DNA from: Dehalococcoidia bacterium
GTDB taxonomy: Bacteria; Chloroflexota; Dehalococcoidia; Lucifugimonadales; JAGWBF01
Reading direction: 5' to 3'
Length of the DNA stretch: 52,602 nt
Assembly: GCA_021296025.1 (NCBI GenBank)
Contig: JAGWBF010000001.1
Coordinates: forward strand, 9,562-62,163
Shown: one piece after another, positions 48,774 through 52,602 of the stretch
How positions within the stretch are numbered: the first letter of the stretch is position 1
How the letters are laid out: every line of letters starts with the position of its first letter
The notes under the pieces: model-generated
Told to the model about the DNA's origin: nothing
Seen by the model: only the letters and a program-made list of their open reading frames with translations
Databases searched by the model: none
Translations under genes and position numbers: made by a program

Positions 48774-50174
48774 TCAGTCCCTGAGCCGAATGTACTTGAA
48801 CAGGCGCGGGTGGACTTTTCTCACCAGGTCGAGGGCATGGAGCATCGGCTCCCTGATGGAGAAGTGGGCCTGCTGCTGGGTGCGCAGCTTGAACAGGTGG
48901 TAGCATTCCCGGAGGTTCATCTTGGCCAGCAACCGGCGACGATGAGCATGGGTAGCCAGGTACTGGGCTACCTCCGGTAGGCGCTCCCTTGTCTTGGCGA
49001 AGGCATCCTTGGCCAGGTCCATGGCGGCGGTGTACTCTCCCTCCAATCCCGCTTCCACAACCAGCTCGGGGGTCAGGTATCCCTCTTCCAGGGTCAGGGG
49101 CTGGGGAATATAAGACTGCATGCGATGGCGCTTGAACTCCCGGTAGGCCCCGTAGTCCAGAGTGAACTCGAAGGTGTAGTCGGCCATCTCGAACGCCCTG
49201 GGAGGGGCATCATGGTCGCCCATCCGGTCCATGCAGGCGTCGAACAGGCTGGTTAGATCACTTTCGGACATCTGTTCAACCTGGCTCAACACCTGTCCGT
49301 AGGGCCTGCCGGAGAACTGGTACAGCAGGCCCGCCGCCACCTTGCGCTCCGCATCTTCGTCGTACTGCACCAAGGCAACACCACTATCGTCCCTCTTCCC
49401 CGCGGCTAGCTCGCCCGCCTTCAGGGTCTGGGCCTGACGGTAGGCAACCAGGTAGTCCCTCCGCTCGGCGTACCTGACCAGGGTCGGCGCTATCTCCCTG
49501 CCCTTCACTTTCAGTTCTTCTCCCAAAGCCTGCTCCTCAGCCAGGTTTGAGGAAAGAAGCTTCGTGATGGCATGTTCCATGAGCCGGGCGTTCATGGTGA
49601 CCCCCACGTTAGTGAGGGTCGCAGCTGGAAGGAGTGCTCTGCAGCTGTCGGTAGCCCTTCGTCTTAGCCTGAGCCGAAATGCACCATCCTTTTCGTTGTC
49701 TAGCTGGGGTTCCGCTGTTGCCAGGTACTCCAGGGTAGAATCCACGAGGCTGGCATAGACGGCGAACAACGACTCGCAAGTGCTTATGTAAATCTTTTTG
49801 AGCGCAGGATAGGACTCCAGCTCTTCCGGTACATGGTAGTACCCCTGGGGAAGCAGCTGGTAGCGGGATGATTTCTCGGTGTAGGACGCCAGGCGGTTAT
49901 CTTCCAGGGAATCGCATGCCAGCCGAGAGATGTTCTCCACCGCCATGTGAATGATGGCGTGCTCCGCGACGGACGCATGGCCGTAACCCAACACCCACCG
50001 CTCGTGGAAGTCGGCAGCCTTCTCCTCGCTGACCTGTTCGGCTATCTCATCGAAGGGCTCCGGTCGCCGGGAGGTCATAGCAAACACCACTGCCAGCTGC
50101 TCCTCGGTGAGGTCCCGAGGACTCAGCGGGTACACCCGTCGGGGATATGTGGCGTTTCCCGGTTCAGCGGTCAT
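48774..50174 (-). CDS. thyX: Double-length ThyX-family (FAD-dependent thymidylate synthase-like) protein
   Basis: This 466-residue protein contains two ThyX folds in tandem; canonical ThyX is 220-250 residues and tetrameric. In copy one (about 50-225) GYGHASVAEHAIIHMAVENISRLA leads to SLEDNRLASYTEKSSRY, where the RHR of the RHRxxSxxxxSxRY motif is lost but S..E.SSRY is kept. In copy two (about 270-466) FKRHRMQSYIPQPLTLEEGY keeps RHR but loses the ExSxR part. Both copies keep the distal helix (TMNARLMEHAI; KMNLRECYHLFKLRTQQQAHFSIR). It may make dTMP from dUMP with a composite site, or have lost that activity. Confidence 0.85.
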   Translation of the reverse strand: MTAEPGNATYPRRVYPLSPRDLTEEQLAVVFAMTSRRPEPFDEIAEQVSEEKAADFHERWVLGYGHASVAEHAIIHMAVENISRLACDSLEDNRLASYTEKSSRYQLLPQGYYHVPEELESYPALKKIYISTCESLFAVYASLVDSTLEYLATAEPQLDNEKDGAFRLRLRRRATDSCRALLPAATLTNVGVTMNARLMEHAITKLLSSNLAEEQALGEELKVKGREIAPTLVRYAERRDYLVAYRQAQTLKAGELAAGKRDDSGVALVQYDEDAERKVAAGLLYQFSGRPYGQVLSQVEQMSESDLTSLFDACMDRMGDHDAPPRAFEMADYTFEFTLDYGAYREFKRHRMQSYIPQPLTLEEGYLTPELVVEAGLEGEYTAAMDLAKDAFAKTRERLPEVAQYLATHAHRRRLLAKMNLRECYHLFKLRTQQQAHFSIREPMLHALDLVRKVHPRLFKYIRLRD

Positions 50175-50216
50175 AGAACTTGTCCATTGCCTTCAAAACG
50201 GAGAGCCGAGGATGCA

Positions 50217-51386
50217 TCAGATCAGGAGACGGACCGGGTTTTCGAGGTTGGCCTTTATCTCCGTAAGAAAGGCCGCCCCTTCAGCACCGTCAGCGACCCG
50301 ATGGTCCACGGAGAGGGTGGCCTTCATCACCTGACCAACCACAACCTGCCCACCCTGCACTACCGGTTGCTCCCTGACTGCGCCCACGGCCAGCACCGCC
50401 GCATTAGGGGGGAGGATGATGGCTGCGAAGCTATCCACATCGTGCATGCCGAGGTTGCTTATGCTGAAGGTGCTGCCGCTGTACTCCTCTGCCCTGAGCT
50501 TGTTTTCCTGGGTCCTACCGATAAGGTCACTGCTGGCCCTTGCGATTTCAACCAGGGACCTGTCCTGGCATCGAGAAATGGACGGAACGATCAGCCCCTG
50601 CTCCAGGGCAACCGCAATGCCGATGTTGAGGTCTTCGTGCATCAGCAGGTGGTCGCCGTCCAGCGAAGCATTGAACTTGGGATGCTTAGCCAGAGCGAGG
50701 GCTGATGCCTTCACGACCAGGTCGTTGATGCTGACCCTCTGCCCGTCCGGGGAGCTATCGTTGATTTGGCGTCGCACCGACATCGCCTGGAACATGTTCA
50801 CTTCGGCGGTTACGTAGAAGTGGGGGACCTCGCGCTTGCTCTGGGCGGTTATGCGGGCTATGGCGCGACGCATGGGGCTGATCTCGGTCCCTCCCTGGGA
50901 GACCGGGGCCGGGACCTCTCCGGAGGCTTCCGCCCGCAGCACATCCGCTTCCGTAATCCTGCCGCCCGGACCTGTGCCCGGTATGGATGCCAAAGACATG
51001 CCCTTCTCCCTGGCCAATCGCCTTGCAATGGGGCTTGCCTTTACATCGCTGGATCCCGGAGGGGCAGTTGGCGGCGCTACAGGCTCAGGGGACACAGCAG
51101 GAGAAGGTGGGGTCACCGCAGGCTGCTCCAGCTCAGGCAAAGCCTCGCCGGGACTTACAATGACCGCAATAGGGTCTCCCACCGGAACGGTTCGCCCTTC
51201 TTCCGCTACGATCTTGCCCAGGATACCCGGGGAGAAGGCTTCCATCTCCACCGTCGCCTTGTCGGTCTCGATCTCAGCCAGGATGTCACCCCTGGCCACA
51301 TCGTCCCCTTCTCTCTTGTGCCAGCGGACAACGGTGCCCTCGCGCATATCGTAGCCCATCTGGGGCATGATTACCGTGGTCGCCAA
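50217..51386 (-). CDS. Dihydrolipoamide acyltransferase (E2) of a 2-oxoacid dehydrogenase complex
   Basis: This 389-residue E2 has one N-terminal lipoyl domain with the lipoylated lysine in EIETDKATVEME (Lys43), a Pro/Ala/Ser linker, a peripheral subunit-binding domain (ASPIARRLAREKGMSLASIPGTGPGGRITEADVL, about 117-151) and the catalytic domain with HFYVTAEVNM, NIGIAVALEQGLIVP and the active-site DHRVADG. It transfers acyl groups to CoA; pyruvate versus branched-chain specificity is unclear because E1 is outside the window. TTG at 51386 has GAGG five bases upstream; upstream codons in frame overlap the E3 gene as non-coding sequence. Confidence 0.94.
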   Translation of the reverse strand: MATTVIMPQMGYDMREGTVVRWHKREGDDVARGDILAEIETDKATVEMEAFSPGILGKIVAEEGRTVPVGDPIAVIVSPGEALPELEQPAVTPPSPAVSPEPVAPPTAPPGSSDVKASPIARRLAREKGMSLASIPGTGPGGRITEADVLRAEASGEVPAPVSQGGTEISPMRRAIARITAQSKREVPHFYVTAEVNMFQAMSVRRQINDSSPDGQRVSINDLVVKASALALAKHPKFNASLDGDHLLMHEDLNIGIAVALEQGLIVPSISRCQDRSLVEIARASSDLIGRTQENKLRAEEYSGSTFSISNLGMHDVDSFAAIILPPNAAVLAVGAVREQPVVQGGQVVVGQVMKATLSVDHRVADGAEGAAFLTEIKANLENPVRLLI

Positions 51387-51417
51387 ATCCACCTCTTCTC
51401 GGGCTGGTATGGGCCAC

Positions 51418-52602
51418 TCATACGTGGATGGACCCCCCATCAGCCCCCAAGGCAGCCTCCTTGATGGCCTCGGACAACGTGGGATGAGAATGCACCATCC
51501 AGCCCAGCTCCTGGGTTGTTCCCTCCAACAGGCGCGCCAGGGACAGCTCTCCCAGCATCTCGGTGACCTCCGGCCCCACCAGGTGAGCGCCCAAGATTTC
51601 GCCGTAATCAACATCAACCACCAGCTTGGCAATGCCGGCGGTCTCGCCAATGGCTAGGGCTTTTCCACTGGCCTGGAAGGGGAACTTGCCCACCTTGATG
51701 GACCGCCCCTGCTCTATGGCCTGGGCTTCGGTCAGCCCGAAGCTGGCAACCTGGGGTATGCAGTAGGTCGCCCGGGGCATGAAGGTGTAGTCCAGGGCCG
51801 GCGGGTCCATCCCTGCTATGGACTCCACAGCCGTTACCCCCTGGGCCGATGCCACATGGGCCAAGAGAAGCTTACCGGTCACATCGCCTATGGCGTAAAC
51901 GCCGGGCACACTGGTAGCCATCCGGTCATCCACCTGGATGAATCCCGACTTCACTTCCACGCCCAAGCCCTCCAACCCCAAGCCCTCTATGTTGCCCTGG
52001 ACTCCCACTGCCACCAGGACCGTCGAGCACTGGACACTCTCTTCTTCGCCCTCAGCCCTCTGTATGCTGAGCCGGGCGCCGTCCTCCGTATGCTCCAAAC
52101 CAACCACCTTGGAGCCGGTCAGGAAGCGAATTCCTTCCCGCGTCAGCGCTCTCTCAAGCTGTTGGCTGATCTCTTCATCCTCATTGGGAACGACCCGGGG
52201 CATCAGCTCCACCACAGTGACATCCACCCCGTAGGCGTTGCAGAGATAGGCAAACTCGACTCCGGTGGCGCCGGCCCCAACTATGACGATGCTCCGAGGA
52301 AGCTCCCGCAGCTCCAGGGCGTGGCGGCTGGTGATGACCGTGCGTCCATCCACCGGAAGGTCCGGTATGGCGCGGGGACTGGCGCCCGTGGCCAGGATGA
52401 TGTTCCCGGCGCCTATGGTGCGCCCCTCGGGAGCAACCTCCACGACGCCAGGGGACACAATCTTGGCATCGCGCTGGATGTGTTCGACCTTGTTCTTTCG
52501 GAACAGGAAGCCGATGCCCTTGGTGTTCTGCTCTACAACTTTCCGGCTCCGGTCCACCGCCTTGGAGTAGTCGATCTTCAGGTTTTCGAATTGGAAGCCG
52601 AA
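51418..52602 (-). CDS. lpdA: Dihydrolipoamide dehydrogenase (E3), N-terminus outside the window
   Basis: The frame is open to the last base; 394 residues are visible. Present are the FAD/NAD linker ILATGASPRAIP, the NAD loop IVIVGAGATGVEFAYLC, the FAD-binding YAIGDVTGKLLLAHVASAQG, and the C-terminal dimer domain with the catalytic HSHPTLSEA. The redox-active CxxxxC and first Rossmann motif lie beyond the window. It reoxidises dihydrolipoamide of the adjacent E2 with NAD+. E2 starts 31 bases downstream, giving an E3-E2 order. Confidence 0.95.
   Translation of the reverse strand, partial: FGFQFENLKIDYSKAVDRSRKVVEQNTKGIGFLFRKNKVEHIQRDAKIVSPGVVEVAPEGRTIGAGNIILATGASPRAIPDLPVDGRTVITSRHALELRELPRSIVIVGAGATGVEFAYLCNAYGVDVTVVELMPRVVPNEDEEISQQLERALTREGIRFLTGSKVVGLEHTEDGARLSIQRAEGEEESVQCSTVLVAVGVQGNIEGLGLEGLGVEVKSGFIQVDDRMATSVPGVYAIGDVTGKLLLAHVASAQGVTAVESIAGMDPPALDYTFMPRATYCIPQVASFGLTEAQAIEQGRSIKVGKFPFQASGKALAIGETAGIAKLVVDVDYGEILGAHLVGPEVTEMLGELSLARLLEGTTQELGWMVHSHPTLSEAIKEAALGADGGSIHV

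Noticed and set aside
51387..51650. N-terminal extension of the E2 gene into the E3 gene
   Set aside because: The extra 88 codons translate to tryptophan/arginine-rich sequence that is the out-of-frame image of E3; the lipoyl domain begins at 51386.

Overview
This window most resembles a chromosomal segment of an uncultivated Chloroflexota bacterium, probably Dehalococcoidia or the SAR202 group. That placement is inferred from gene content, not from a marker-gene tree. The supporting mix is: a coenzyme F420 ligase; a MshA-like GT4 glycosyltransferase; a CRHHW-type zinc-ribbon protein; DUF1800, DUF1501 and NHL proteins; many scavenging hydrolases (a carbamoylase/hydantoinase-type amidohydrolase, an N-acyl-D-amino-acid deacylase, an MmgE/PrpD protein, a PIG-L deacetylase); cobalamin adenosyltransferase plus MeaB; and a double-length ThyX. 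Base composition looks moderately GC-rich and even throughout. I see no rRNA, tRNA, CRISPR array, transposase, integrase or phage gene. Coding density is high and no gene-free stretch exceeds 300 bases.

Layout. 1-4251: the 3' end of a glycine/D-amino-acid oxidase, a sugar-phosphate isomerase-like protein on the minus strand, then a Zn/Mn-type ABC importer operon (lipoprotein, ATPase, permease) with a promoter and an overlapping inverted-repeat operator. 4252-8612: a DUF1800, DUF1501, NHL-propeller and small cytochrome-like cassette. 8613-12296 (minus): YkgJ-type cysteine cluster protein, MmgE/PrpD, carbamoylase-type amidohydrolase, NIPSNAP protein. 12539-13675: GuaB3. 13713-18538 (minus): a histidine cluster (hisIE, HAD phosphatase, hisF, methyltransferase, hisA, hisH) led by a PduO-type cobalamin adenosyltransferase. 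18678-24509 (plus): cofE, then a potassium-uptake operon (trkH, trkA, usp, two more RCK proteins) ending in pheA, with a small zinc-ribbon gene on the minus strand between them. 24515-27363 (minus): SDR, trpB, trpF. 27540-31444 (plus): prfA, prmC and an N-acyl-D-amino-acid deacylase behind a consensus promoter. 31476-36199: PIG-L deacetylase, two-domain GNAT behind an attenuator-like leader RNA, DUF502, MshA-like glycosyltransferase and a FemAB/GNAT protein; this could be a low-molecular-weight thiol or glycoconjugate pathway. 36196-43372 (minus): folE, thrC, hom, a parvulin-like foldase, rpsR, ssb, rpsF, glyA. 43623-45864 (plus): NfeD-type protease plus SPFH protein. 45861-48107 (minus): hpf, DUF429, meaB. 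48310-48681 (plus): an unusual IscA/HesB-like protein with a strong terminator. 48774-52602 (minus): double ThyX, E2 acyltransferase and the 3' part of the E3 dihydrolipoamide dehydrogenase.

Most interesting points: the structured leader with mutually exclusive helices and a terminator ahead of the GNAT gene (32203-32392); an ATC-like start with a perfect lipoprotein signal in the metal-binding protein; the operator over that promoter; a perfect 26-bp palindrome at 8205-8230; the HesB-like protein that has lost its first cysteine and gained a six-cysteine tail; the two-copy ThyX with complementary degenerate motifs; ribosomal protein S6 with a 164-residue acidic tail; and the signal-less DUF1800/DUF1501/NHL cassette.
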